Shown in pieces: positions 1 to 5,347 of a stretch of DNA of 5,347 bases. How positions within the stretch are numbered: the first letter of the stretch is position 1; each line of letters opens with the position of its first letter. This DNA comes from Bacteroides sp. GTDB lineage: Bacteria > Bacteroidota > Bacteroidia > Bacteroidales > Bacteroidaceae. The notes beneath the pieces are model-generated. The model made no database searches. It saw only the letters and a list, made by a program, of their open reading frames with translations, and was not told the DNA's origin. The position numbers and the translations under genes are program-made. Location: contig DXOJ01000745.1 of assembly GCA_019412865.1 (NCBI GenBank), positions 1 through 5,347 on the forward strand. The letters are read 5' to 3'.

Positions 1-22
1 CTACCAACTGAGCTATTTCCGC
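1..22 (-). tRNA. 5' end of a tRNA gene, probably tRNA-Gly (partial)
   Basis: Read on the minus strand, the first 22 bases give GCGGAAATAGCTCAGTTGG followed by TAG. This is the acceptor 5' strand (GCGGAAA), the U8 position (TA), and the start of a D-arm and D-loop (GCTC AGTTGGTAG). The mature 5' end is at position 22 and the gene runs left out of the window, so anticodon, T-arm and 3' end are not visible. The GCGGAAA acceptor half with this D-loop resembles bacterial tRNA-Gly (GCC), but the isotype is inferred because the anticodon is missing. A well-formed promoter lies 17 bases upstream, so it is probably transcribed independently of argH. Confidence 0.88.
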
Positions 23-38
23 ATTTTTTCAACGGGTG

Positions 39-70
39 CAAAGATAAGTAGTTTACTTGTTTCTGCCAAA
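39..70 (-). promoter_or_regulatory. Bacteroides-type promoter for the tRNA
   Basis: On the minus strand, TTTG (67-70) is followed by a 20-base spacer and TATCTTTG (39-46). This is an exact match to the Bacteroides primary-sigma consensus (-33 TTTG, N19-21, -7 TAnnTTTG). The predicted transcription start at about 32-36 gives a 10-14 base leader before the mature tRNA end at 22. The -33 box lies only three bases beyond the argH terminator hairpin. Confidence 0.8.
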
Positions 71-73
71 TCT

Positions 74-108
74 TTTCGAAGGAAAGTTTAAAAAACTATC
101 CTTCGAAA
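74..108 (-). terminator. Hairpin terminator downstream of argH
   Basis: A near-perfect inverted repeat starts seven bases after the argH stop. Bases 74-83 pair with 99-108 (10 bp), an A/A mismatch follows (84/98), and 85-89 pair with 93-97 (5 bp) around an AAA loop (90-92). The minus-strand RNA after the stem is only weakly U-rich (AGAUUUGG), so this is not a textbook intrinsic terminator. Its position, between the argH stop and the tRNA promoter, still makes termination the best reading; 3'-end stabilisation is the alternative. Confidence 0.65.
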
Positions 109-115
109 GTCTATT

Positions 116-1456
116 TTATCTCCCAAGCAGTGCTTTCTCTGCTCTCTCCATTCCGCAAAAGTTGAATCCATCGATCACTTGCTGCATCAATGCAGAGATT
201 TCCGCATTGCAAAGGTTGCCAATACTACCTTCATGAGTATGGTGTACTTCTTTTGTATGAGAGAATTTTCCAGCTTCAATATCCAAGCCAACCTTCTTAT
301 ATGCATCACGGAAAGGCATACCTTCACGTGCCAAACGATTCACTTCTTCCACGCTAAAAATAAGGAGGTATTTATCATCGTCAAGGATATGCTCGTTGAC
401 CTTTATTTCATTCATGATGTAAGTTGTCATCTGCAAACAGTCTTTCAATTCCTGAAAAGCAGGCAGGAAAACTTCTTTTATAATCTGCAAATCACGGAAA
501 TAGCCGGAAGGCAGATTATTCGCAATCATCATGATCTGTTGAGGAAGCGATTGCAGTTTATTACATTTAGCACGTGTCAGTTCAAAGACATCGGGATTCT
601 TCTTATGAGGCATAATACTGGACCCCGTGGTACAGTCATCAGGCAATTTCACGAAACCAAAGTTCTGGCTATTAAACATGCAAGCATCAAAAGCTAACTT
701 AGAAATGGTTCCGGCAATTGTAGCCAATGCAAAAGCAACATTACGTTCCATTTTCCCACGCCCCATTTGAGCATACACAACATTGTAATTCATCGAATCA
801 AAGCCAAGCAAGTCGGTTGTCATTGTCCGGTTCAAAGGAAAGGACGAACCATACCCTGCTGCAGAACCTAATGGATTACGATTGCACAATTTAAATGCGG
901 CCTGCAAAAACAGCATATCATCCATGAGACTCTCGGCATAGGCACCAAACCACAAACCAAAAGAAGAAGGCATTGCAATCTGTAAGTGGGTATACCCTGG
1001 CATCAAAACGTTTTTATATCGTTCGCTCTGACGAATCAGTACATGAAAAAGTTGCTCTACAGCTTCGGCAACTTCTTTTATTTGTGTACGCGTAAAAAGT
1101 TTCAAATCCAATAAGACCTGATCATTTCTGGAACGACCACTATGTATTTTCTTTCCGATATCACCCAAACGACGGGTCAACATCAGTTCTACCTGTGAAT
1201 GTACATCTTCTACCCCGTCTTCTATGATAAATTCACCTCTTTCAGCCGAGGCATAAATACTCTTCAACTCTGCCAGCAACTGTTCCAGTTCTTCTTTCGT
1301 CAACAAACCGATACTTTCCAGCATCGTAATGTGAGCCATAGAGCCGAGCACATCATGCTTGGCCAAATAAAGATCCATCTCACGATCACGACCTACCGTA
1401 AAACGTTCGATATCCTTATTCACCTGTACGGACTTCTCCCAAAGTTTCTGTGTCAT
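116..1456 (-). CDS. argH: Argininosuccinate lyase
   Basis: Cytosolic enzyme that splits L-argininosuccinate into L-arginine and fumarate, the last step of arginine biosynthesis; the family acts as a homotetramer. The 446-residue protein is close to the usual length of about 450-460. Conserved features of the fumarase/aspartase superfamily appear in order: HSGRSRNDQ at 105-113 (substrate binding), MPGYTHLQ at 152-159 with the acid/base His157, and the signature GSSIMPHKKNPD at 278-289, whose serine pair (279-280) includes the expected catalytic serine on the mobile loop. The start ATG follows an A/T-rich leader without a Shine-Dalgarno, normal for Bacteroides; the stop is TAA. It lies 102 bp downstream of the SRPBCC gene across a repeat-rich spacer, with no convincing promoter of its own, so it may be cotranscribed with that gene. 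No other arg genes are in the window. The function call is very secure. Confidence 0.97.
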   Translation of the reverse strand: MTQKLWEKSVQVNKDIERFTVGRDREMDLYLAKHDVLGSMAHITMLESIGLLTKEELEQLLAELKSIYASAERGEFIIEDGVEDVHSQVELMLTRRLGDIGKKIHSGRSRNDQVLLDLKLFTRTQIKEVAEAVEQLFHVLIRQSERYKNVLMPGYTHLQIAMPSSFGLWFGAYAESLMDDMLFLQAAFKLCNRNPLGSAAGYGSSFPLNRTMTTDLLGFDSMNYNVVYAQMGRGKMERNVAFALATIAGTISKLAFDACMFNSQNFGFVKLPDDCTTGSSIMPHKKNPDVFELTRAKCNKLQSLPQQIMMIANNLPSGYFRDLQIIKEVFLPAFQELKDCLQMTTYIMNEIKVNEHILDDDKYLLIFSVEEVNRLAREGMPFRDAYKKVGLDIEAGKFSHTKEVHHTHEGSIGNLCNAEISALMQQVIDGFNFCGMERAEKALLGR

Positions 1457-1470
1457 AAAAAATAAGTTTA

Positions 1471-1505
1471 AGTATTAAGTATTAAGTATTAAGTGCCAAG
1501 TATTA
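1471..1505. repeat. Heptanucleotide tandem repeat in the argH leader
   Basis: Five consecutive 7-base units are visible on the plus strand: AGTATTA three times (1471-1477, 1478-1484, 1485-1491), a degenerate AGTGCCA (1492-1498), and AGTATTA again (1499-1505). The preceding AAGTTTA (1464-1470) is a further weak match. On the minus strand this falls 15-50 bases upstream of the argH start, inside its probable 5' leader. A 7-bp unit could change copy number by slippage, shifting leader length but not the reading frame, as it is non-coding. Confidence 0.8.
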
Positions 1506-1548
1506 AGCACAACAGTATGAGCCAAAGTGACTACGGTTAATACTTAAT
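1474..1548. repeat. Inverted repeat pairing the heptad tract with a copy near the upstream gene
   Basis: TTAATACTTAAT at 1537-1548 is the exact reverse complement of ATTAAGTATTAA, which occurs in two registers in the tandem tract (1474-1485 and 1481-1492). Nine bases of it (1537-1545) can also pair with AAGTATTAA at 1498-1506. A transcript running from the SRPBCC gene into argH could therefore fold into several mutually exclusive A/U-rich hairpins. Whether this is regulatory, a weak terminator or a degenerate intergenic repeat cannot be told from the sequence. Confidence 0.6.
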
Positions 1549-1558
1549 GCTTGTTTTT

Positions 1559-1969
1559 TTAATATTCAATAACAGCCAGCATATCAACCATCTTCTCCAA
1601 GCCTTCCTGAAGAGGTTTCTGTACCATTGCTTTCATAAACGGATTAAGCTCCATTCCGATAGCCACCTTCACCTTGCACTCTTCTTCTTCAGTTTCAACC
1701 AGTTGAATCCACATATTAAAGGGAAGTGGAGAGTTAGTTGTTGCCAACTTTATACATTTATATGGATCACGCTCTACAATTTGCAAAGTTAGTTGCCCAA
1801 CAGGAGAGACACTAAAGCTTAACGTGTCCGAATCAAAACTCAAATCCTGTACCTTATCTTTCGGTAAACGTTCTTTGACAGCTTCCAGATTACTCAAATC
1901 CGAAAGTTTATTATATACGCGTTCCTGACTGTAAGGTATTACCTTGACACTACTCTCAAAATTACTCAT
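1559..1969 (-). CDS. SRPBCC (START-like) superfamily protein, function unknown
   Basis: A 136-residue, soluble-looking protein with no signal peptide or membrane segment. The pattern fits the SRPBCC/START-like helix-grip fold: a first strand SSVKVIPYS (6-14), a short helix with VYNKLSDLSNLEAV (18-31) as in polyketide-cyclase-like members, several alternating strands (about 48-105, including SFSVSPVGQLTLQIVE and KVKVAIGMEL), and a long C-terminal helix (about 110-134) that would cover the cavity. Such folds bind hydrophobic ligands, but nothing here identifies a ligand or catalytic residues. An acidic run, ETEEEE (92-97), lies in a probable turn. The start ATG is 21 bases beyond the pyrE terminator, and a candidate promoter lies inside that terminator. 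It sits between pyrE and argH, which suggests no particular role. The family assignment is by sequence pattern only. Confidence 0.85.
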   Translation of the reverse strand: MSNFESSVKVIPYSQERVYNKLSDLSNLEAVKERLPKDKVQDLSFDSDTLSFSVSPVGQLTLQIVERDPYKCIKLATTNSPLPFNMWIQLVETEEEECKVKVAIGMELNPFMKAMVQKPLQEGLEKMVDMLAVIEY

Positions 1970-1990
1970 AAATTTCTATTAGTATAAAAC

Positions 1991-2035
1991 AAAAAAAGAA
2001 CAATCCGGCCAAATATTGTCCGAACAGTTCTTTTT
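1991..2035 (-). terminator. Intrinsic terminator downstream of pyrE
   Basis: On the minus strand AAAAAGAAC (2027-2035) pairs with GTTCTTTTT (1993-2001) for 9 bp. After a U/U mismatch, GTTCGG pairs with CCGGAT (6 bp, including two G-U pairs) around an 11-base loop. The stem runs into an uninterrupted seven-base U tract (A tract 1991-1997 on the plus strand). It lies 30 bases after the pyrE stop. The A-tract/U-tract symmetry would let it work in both directions, but no convergent gene is present. Confidence 0.85.
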
Positions 2036-2041
2036 ACCAAA
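2010..2041 (-). promoter_or_regulatory. Candidate promoter for the SRPBCC gene, nested in the pyrE terminator
   Basis: On the minus strand, TTTG (2038-2041), a 20-base spacer and AATATTTG (2010-2017) match the Bacteroides -33/-7 pattern with one mismatch (A for T at the first base of the -7 box). The -7 box covers the loop of the pyrE terminator. Transcription starting at about 2003-2007 would omit the ascending arm of the hairpin, so the new transcript could not form the terminator. The leader would be about 35 bases. Confidence 0.5.
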
Positions 2042-2065
2042 TATGTTTGATCAAAAAAATGAATC

Positions 2066-2704
2066 TTATTTTCCAGCATCCCAATGAGCAGGGTCTTTAC
2101 GCCATTCGTTCAATGTCTGTATGTCTTCTTCTTCAATATAACCTGTACGAAGAGCAACATCAAGCACTGCTTCATAATTGGTCAACGTTACCAAAGTCAC
2201 CTTTGCATTTTTGAATGCTTCTTCTGCTATCGGGAATCCATACGTATAAGCCGCCACCATACCGATTACTTCGCAACCATCGCGACGAATTGCTTCCACA
2301 GCCTTCAAACTACTACCACCTGTAGAGATCAAATCCTCTACAACTACGACTTTCATACCCGGACGAAGTTCTCCTTCAATCAGGTTTTCCAATCCATGAT
2401 CTTTGGGGGTAGAACGAACATACACGAACGGCAGATTCAATGCATCAGCCACCAAAGCTCCCTGCGGGATAGCACCTGTAGCCACACCAGCAATCGCATC
2501 CACCTGTCCGAATCGTTCCAATATCAGACGTGTAATTTCAATCTTCACAAAATTACGAAGAGAAGGATAGGACAGAGTTTTACGGTTGTCACAGTAAAAG
2601 GGGGATTTCCATCCAGAAGCCCATGTAAAAGGGTTAGCGGGTTGAAGTTTAATAGCCTTAATCTTCAAAAGTTTCTCCGCAAATAGTCTCTCTAAGTTTT
2701 TCAT
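2066..2704 (-). CDS. pyrE: Orotate phosphoribosyltransferase
   Basis: Cytosolic enzyme joining orotate to PRPP to make orotidine 5'-monophosphate, the fifth step of de novo pyrimidine synthesis; the family works as a dimer with shared active sites. The 212-residue length is typical. Visible landmarks are SGWKSPFYCDNR at 30-41 (orotate/PRPP contacts), GVATGAIP at 73-80, the flexible catalytic loop RSTPKDHG at 97-104 with Lys101, and the PRPP-binding motif VVVEDLISTGGSS at 120-132. The ATG start has an A/T-rich leader of about 20 bases after a good -7 box, with no Shine-Dalgarno. The gene lies 77 bp downstream of recX on the same strand with no terminator between, so read-through from prmC-recX is possible in addition to its own promoter. 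It ends at a strong terminator. No other pyr gene is in the window. Confidence 0.97.
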   Translation of the reverse strand: MKNLERLFAEKLLKIKAIKLQPANPFTWASGWKSPFYCDNRKTLSYPSLRNFVKIEITRLILERFGQVDAIAGVATGAIPQGALVADALNLPFVYVRSTPKDHGLENLIEGELRPGMKVVVVEDLISTGGSSLKAVEAIRRDGCEVIGMVAAYTYGFPIAEEAFKNAKVTLVTLTNYEAVLDVALRTGYIEEEDIQTLNEWRKDPAHWDAGK

Positions 2705-2732
2705 AACTAAACTAACTATTAATTATTTGCCG

Positions 2733-2763
2733 CAAAAGTACAGAAATTGAACGAGAATAGAAA
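2733..2763 (-). promoter_or_regulatory. Bacteroides-type promoter for pyrE
   Basis: On the minus strand TACTTTTG (2733-2740) is a perfect TAnnTTTG -7 box. TTTC (2760-2763), 19 bases upstream, is a one-mismatch -33 box. The predicted start is about 20-25 bases before the pyrE ATG. It lies in the recX-pyrE gap, so pyrE need not depend on the upstream genes. Confidence 0.7.
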
Positions 2764-2781
2764 GAAGAATCCGTTTATTTT

Positions 2782-3264
2782 TTAACTGAATTGTTCCTCT
2801 TCCTCCGGAATTTCGATACAACGACGTATATCTTTGAGTTCAAAACCACGGCTCACCGCAAATCGCATCAGCTTTCCGTTCAGTTCATAATCATCTTTCG
2901 CATGAATGCTTTTCCGTTTGGAAGCCAGCAAGTCACGCAGGATGGAGAGATATTCCTCTTCATCAATTTCGTTCAGATGACGCCATGCCACATCGGAAGG
3001 AATCTTCTTCATGTAGAGCCCCTGTGCTATTTTCATTTTACCCCATTTGGCAAAACGAAACTTATCGTTCACAAAAGCACGGCAATAGCGCTCGTCATCA
3101 ATATACTTTTCGGTTTCCAGCCGTTCAAGGATACGCGCTATGGTCTCATAGGCTATACCCCAACGCTGTAATTTCTCATTTACTTCTGCCCGGCAATGTT
3201 CTGCAGCGGAGCAATAAGAGGCAACACGATTCAACGCCTCTTCATCTGTTAATTGTGCACTCAT
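2782..3264 (-). CDS. recX: RecX-family regulatory protein
   Basis: RecX proteins bind RecA and modulate (usually inhibit) its filament assembly and recombinase activity. The 160-residue protein is near the usual length, is predicted almost wholly helical, and consists of repeated three-helix units. The first unit contains YCSAAEHCRAEVNEKL (17-32), the second the family core YIDDERYCRAFVNDK (54-68) followed by FAKWGKMKIAQGL (71-83), and a weaker third unit fills about 100-150. The C-terminus is acidic (EEEE, 154-157). Its ATG overlaps the prmC stop as ATGA (3261-3264), so translation is probably coupled to prmC. The start is supported by this overlap. recA is not in the window, unlike the recA-recX operons of many other bacteria. 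The family call is strong; the effect on RecA here is by analogy. Confidence 0.92.
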   Translation of the reverse strand: MSAQLTDEEALNRVASYCSAAEHCRAEVNEKLQRWGIAYETIARILERLETEKYIDDERYCRAFVNDKFRFAKWGKMKIAQGLYMKKIPSDVAWRHLNEIDEEEYLSILRDLLASKRKSIHAKDDYELNGKLMRFAVSRGFELKDIRRCIEIPEEEEQFS

Positions 3265-4097
3265 CGGTTAGCTGTAAGTATTCTATCTTTTCCAAATATG
3301 TCTTTTATAACACGAACGTCCCGATATTGGTTCATTTCTATCATGCGTATCATGTCTTGTCCGTATGCCTGATTGATTTCAAAATAGAGTTTGCCACCCG
3401 GACGAAGTAGTTCTCGTCCCAGTTCCGCAATCCGGCGATAGAAACGCAGAGGGTCTTCATCAGGAACAAACAGGGCAAGTTCCGGCTCCCAGTCAAGCAC
3501 ATTGGCTTCCATCTCTGTTTTTTCAGTTTCCGTCACATAGGGCGGATTGCTGACAATTATATCGTAAGATGCCCCCTGTATTCCGTCAGCAGAAAAAACA
3601 TCCTGTCGACGGAAGGTGACCTGAGCATCCAACTCTTCATTATTTTTACGGGCAATAGCCAACGCTTCTTCCGAAATATCCCAGGCATCCACTTTCGCAT
3701 CCGGCAGATTTTTATCCAGAGAGATGGCGATACATCCGCTTCCTGTACCTATATCTAATAGGCGACGAGCATCCGGATTCTCCTTTACAATCAGGTCCAC
3801 CAGTTCGGCAGTCTCCGGACGAGGGATCAGCACGCCGGGAGCTACCCGAAAGTTCCTTCCACAGAACTCAGCATATCCCCGAATGTACTGTATTGGCTCA
3901 TTTTTCTGCAAACGGAATATAATGTTTTCTAATTCACGCTGTTTGCATGCAGATAAAATTATATCTTTGCCCATGTAAATATCAAGCGCATCCACCCCCA
4001 ACATGTCGCAACAGATCAACATCGAAAGAGCTTTGACCTCTTCCGGCGGATAAATATCCTGTAGTGACTGACGAATGTAAGCAGTGATGCGGTTCAT
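3261..4097 (-). CDS. prmC: Peptide chain release factor N5-glutamine methyltransferase
   Basis: Uses S-adenosylmethionine to methylate the glutamine of the GGQ motif in release factors RF1 and RF2, which speeds peptide release; formerly called HemK. The 278 residues match the family length. An N-terminal helical domain (about 1-75) precedes the motifs QYIRG (70-74) and LIPRPETAELV (90-100). The Rossmann-fold methyltransferase domain has the SAM-binding loop DIGTGSGCIAISL (115-127), an acidic residue ending strand 2 in AWDIS (138-142), and the catalytic NPPY (184-187) that holds the substrate glutamine. It starts at an ATG 53 bp from the divergent ribD and has a recognisable -7 box upstream. 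It is the first gene of the minus-strand run and overlaps recX by four bases. NPPY is shared with other N-methyltransferases such as PrmB, but the overall layout and length favour PrmC. Confidence 0.95.
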   Translation of the reverse strand: MNRITAYIRQSLQDIYPPEEVKALSMLICCDMLGVDALDIYMGKDIILSACKQRELENIIFRLQKNEPIQYIRGYAEFCGRNFRVAPGVLIPRPETAELVDLIVKENPDARRLLDIGTGSGCIAISLDKNLPDAKVDAWDISEEALAIARKNNEELDAQVTFRRQDVFSADGIQGASYDIIVSNPPYVTETEKTEMEANVLDWEPELALFVPDEDPLRFYRRIAELGRELLRPGGKLYFEINQAYGQDMIRMIEMNQYRDVRVIKDIFGKDRILTANR

Positions 4098-4116
4098 ATT
4101 TTACGATTTCGGAGTG

Positions 4117-4150
4117 CAAAAGTAAGAATAATATAGCGAAGAGCACCAAA
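4117..4150 (-). promoter_or_regulatory. Candidate promoter for prmC in the prmC-ribD divergent region
   Basis: On the minus strand TACTTTTG (4117-4124) is a perfect -7 box, identical to that of pyrE. TTTG (4147-4150) lies 22 bases upstream, slightly beyond the usual 19-21 spacing, and directly abuts the ribD start codon. The predicted start leaves a leader of about 15 bases. I found no equally good plus-strand box for ribD in this 53-bp region; TACGATTTC (4102-4110) is at best a poor match. Confidence 0.6.
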
Positions 4151-5188
4151 ATGGAAGAAGAAAAATACATGAGGCGTTGCATTGAGCTTGCAAAGAACGG
4201 GTTATGCAATGTGCCTCCAAACCCGATGGTAGGAGCTGTTATCGTATGTAACGGACGTATTATCGGTGAAGGTTATCACATTCGTTGCGGAGAGGCACAT
4301 GCGGAAGTCAATGCAATCCGTTCTGTCAAAGACGAGTCTTTATTGAAACATTCTACGATTTACGTCAGTTTGGAACCTTGCTCCCACTACGGGAAAACAC
4401 CTCCTTGTGCGGATCTGATTATAGAGAAACAGATTCCGCGCATTGTTGTCGGATGCCAGGATCCCTTTTCTGAAGTAGCCGGACGGGGGATTCAAAAACT
4501 ACGGGATGCCGGACGAGAAGTTACAGTCGGCATATTAGAGGAAGAATGTCAATCACTGATTCGTCGTTTTATTACTTTCAATACACTTCATCGGCCTTTT
4601 ATCACGTTAAAATGGGCAGAGTCAGCCGATCATTTTATTGATATGGAACGTACAAGTGGAATGCCTGTGATACTCTCCTCGCCTCTCACTTCAATGCTAG
4701 TACATAAAAAAAGAGCGGAGGCTGATGCTATTATGGTAGGCAGGCGAACAGCTTTATTGGATAATCCGTCGCTAACGGTACGCAACTGGTATGGACATAA
4801 TCCAATACGTGTCGTATTAGACCGCACATTATCTCTTCCGAATGATTTACAAATATTCGATGGAAATGTGCCAACATTAGTCTTTACTGAAAAGAAACAG
4901 CCAGCAAGAACCAACATCACATATATCTCCATCGACTTCAATCATAACCCACTGGAGCAGATTATGGAAGTACTGTATCAACGGAAAATACAATCCTTAC
5001 TGGTAGAAGGAGGCAGTCAATTGCTGCAATCGTTCATTAATGACGAGCTATGGGATGAGGCGTATATCGAGAAGTGCCCCAGCAGACTACATTCCGGTGT
5101 TCAAGCACCCCAAATGAACGATAATTTTAGTTACTCGATAGAAGAACACTTCGAAAGACAATTTTGGCATTATGTTCATCGGATATAG
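4151..5188 (+). CDS. ribD: Bifunctional riboflavin biosynthesis deaminase/reductase
   Basis: Catalyses two consecutive steps of riboflavin synthesis: deamination of the diaminopyrimidinone phosphate made from GTP, then NADPH-dependent reduction of its ribose to ribityl. The 345-residue length fits the fused form. The N-terminal cytidine-deaminase-like domain (about 1-145) has NPMVGAVIV (24-32), HAEVNAI (50-56) and PCSHYGKTPPC (76-86). This gives zinc ligands His50, Cys77 and Cys86 and catalytic Glu52. The C-terminal DHFR-like reductase domain (about 149-345) has ITLKWAESAD (151-160), MVGRRTALLDNPSLTVR (195-211) and VEGGSQLLQSF (285-295). The usual glycine of the SxDG-type motif is His161 here, a small departure; whether it affects activity is unknown. 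The ATG at 4151 keeps the full deaminase helix; a second ATG at 4169 is possible but less likely. The gene is divergent from prmC, with no other rib gene nearby and no FMN riboswitch, since the upstream gap is only 53 bp. Confidence 0.96.
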   Translation: MEEEKYMRRCIELAKNGLCNVPPNPMVGAVIVCNGRIIGEGYHIRCGEAHAEVNAIRSVKDESLLKHSTIYVSLEPCSHYGKTPPCADLIIEKQIPRIVVGCQDPFSEVAGRGIQKLRDAGREVTVGILEEECQSLIRRFITFNTLHRPFITLKWAESADHFIDMERTSGMPVILSSPLTSMLVHKKRAEADAIMVGRRTALLDNPSLTVRNWYGHNPIRVVLDRTLSLPNDLQIFDGNVPTLVFTEKKQPARTNITYISIDFNHNPLEQIMEVLYQRKIQSLLVEGGSQLLQSFINDELWDEAYIEKCPSRLHSGVQAPQMNDNFSYSIEEHFERQFWHYVHRI

Positions 5189-5220
5189 CTAAGATAGTTC
5201 TATTCAGGGGGTTTTACGTC

Positions 5221-5241
5221 GATAAAAACAGTGTTATTATC
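5221..5241 (+). terminator. Weak candidate hairpin after ribD
   Basis: Bases 5221-5225 (GATAA) pair with 5237-5241 (TTATC). An A/A mismatch follows, then AAC (5227-5229) pairs with GTT (5233-5235) around a three-base loop. The stem is A/T-rich and is followed by TATAATTTTATAT rather than a clean U run. The position, 33 bases past the ribD stop and before the next promoter, suits a terminator, but the structure is weak. Confidence 0.3.
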
Positions 5242-5270
5242 TATAATTTTATATAAAACTTACCTGTAAT

Positions 5271-5302
5271 GTTCATTATCGGAAAAAATGTTTCTATTTT
5301 TG
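5271..5302 (+). promoter_or_regulatory. Bacteroides-type promoter for the right-edge gene
   Basis: TATTTTTG (5295-5302) is a perfect TAnnTTTG -7 box. The -33 region 20 bases upstream is GTTC (5271-5274), a poor match to TTTG. The predicted start leaves a leader of about 20-25 bases before the ATG at 5331, as for pyrE. The -33 weakness could mean a regulated or activator-dependent promoter, or a mild overcall. Confidence 0.55.
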
Positions 5303-5330
5303 CAACTTGTAAATAAACACAATCTTTCAA

Positions 5331-5347
5331 ATGAGAATAAAGTTTTT
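5331..5347 (+). CDS. Start of an unidentified gene cut by the window edge
   Basis: An ATG at 5331 opens a frame reading Met-Arg-Ile-Lys-Phe and continues past the right end of the window. A good -7 box lies 28 bases upstream, which is the normal arrangement in this window and the main reason to call a gene. The Met-Arg-x-Lys-Phe opening would suit a signal peptide, but five residues cannot establish this. The product cannot be named. Confidence 0.5.

Noticed and set aside
179..697. 172-codon plus-strand open frame opposite argH
   Set aside because: Antisense to conserved argH sequence, with no promoter or family features; a shadow of the real gene.
1457..1558. CRISPR array or mobile-element end at the heptad repeat
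   Set aside because: The unit is 7 bp with no spacers, and no transposase, target-site duplication or cas gene is nearby.
2084..2686. 200-codon plus-strand open frame opposite pyrE
   Set aside because: It lies entirely antisense to pyrE, which has all its family motifs. The translation is rich in Cys, His, Phe and Ser without recognisable domains, as expected from the reverse strand of a real gene.
4098..4150. Possible FMN riboswitch upstream of ribD
   Set aside because: Only 53 bp are available, far too short for the element, and none of its conserved segments is visible.
3982..4209. 75-codon minus-strand frame spanning the prmC-ribD gap
   Set aside because: It covers the prmC start in another frame and the opposite strand of ribD. 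Its hydrophobic stretch comes from the A/T-rich spacer, and both flanking genes are secure.
4630..4941. 103-codon minus-strand frame inside ribD
   Set aside because: Antisense to the conserved reductase domain, with no supporting signal.

Overview
The window looks like an ordinary chromosomal housekeeping segment of a Bacteroides-type organism (Bacteroidales). Three things in the sequence support this. Several genes are preceded by the Bacteroides primary-sigma promoter pattern (-33 TTTG, about 20 bases, -7 TAnnTTTG). The start codons lack Shine-Dalgarno sequences and have A/T-rich leaders. The proteins read as Bacteroidales versions of their families. The species cannot be fixed from the sequence alone.

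Layout, left to right: the 5' end of a tRNA gene on the minus strand (probably tRNA-Gly, cut by the window edge) with its own promoter; a terminator hairpin; argH (minus); a 102-bp spacer with a heptanucleotide tandem repeat and an inverted copy; a small SRPBCC-fold protein of unknown function (minus); a strong terminator that appears to contain a second promoter; pyrE (minus) with its own promoter; recX and prmC (minus, overlapping by four bases); a 53-bp divergent intergenic region; ribD (plus); and an AT-rich spacer with a promoter leading into a plus-strand gene cut by the right edge.

Minus-strand transcription can be read as prmC-recX, with pyrE added either by read-through or from its own promoter. 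A terminator follows pyrE. A fresh start then serves the SRPBCC gene and argH, which ends at its own terminator, and the tRNA is transcribed separately. The functions are unrelated housekeeping roles: release-factor methylation (PrmC), RecA modulation (RecX), pyrimidine synthesis (PyrE), arginine synthesis (ArgH) and riboflavin synthesis (RibD). I see no mobile element, CRISPR array, phage gene or defence system, and no convincing sign of a new multi-gene system. The points worth a second look are the promoter nested in the pyrE terminator, the repeat-laden argH leader, and the uncharacterised SRPBCC protein.
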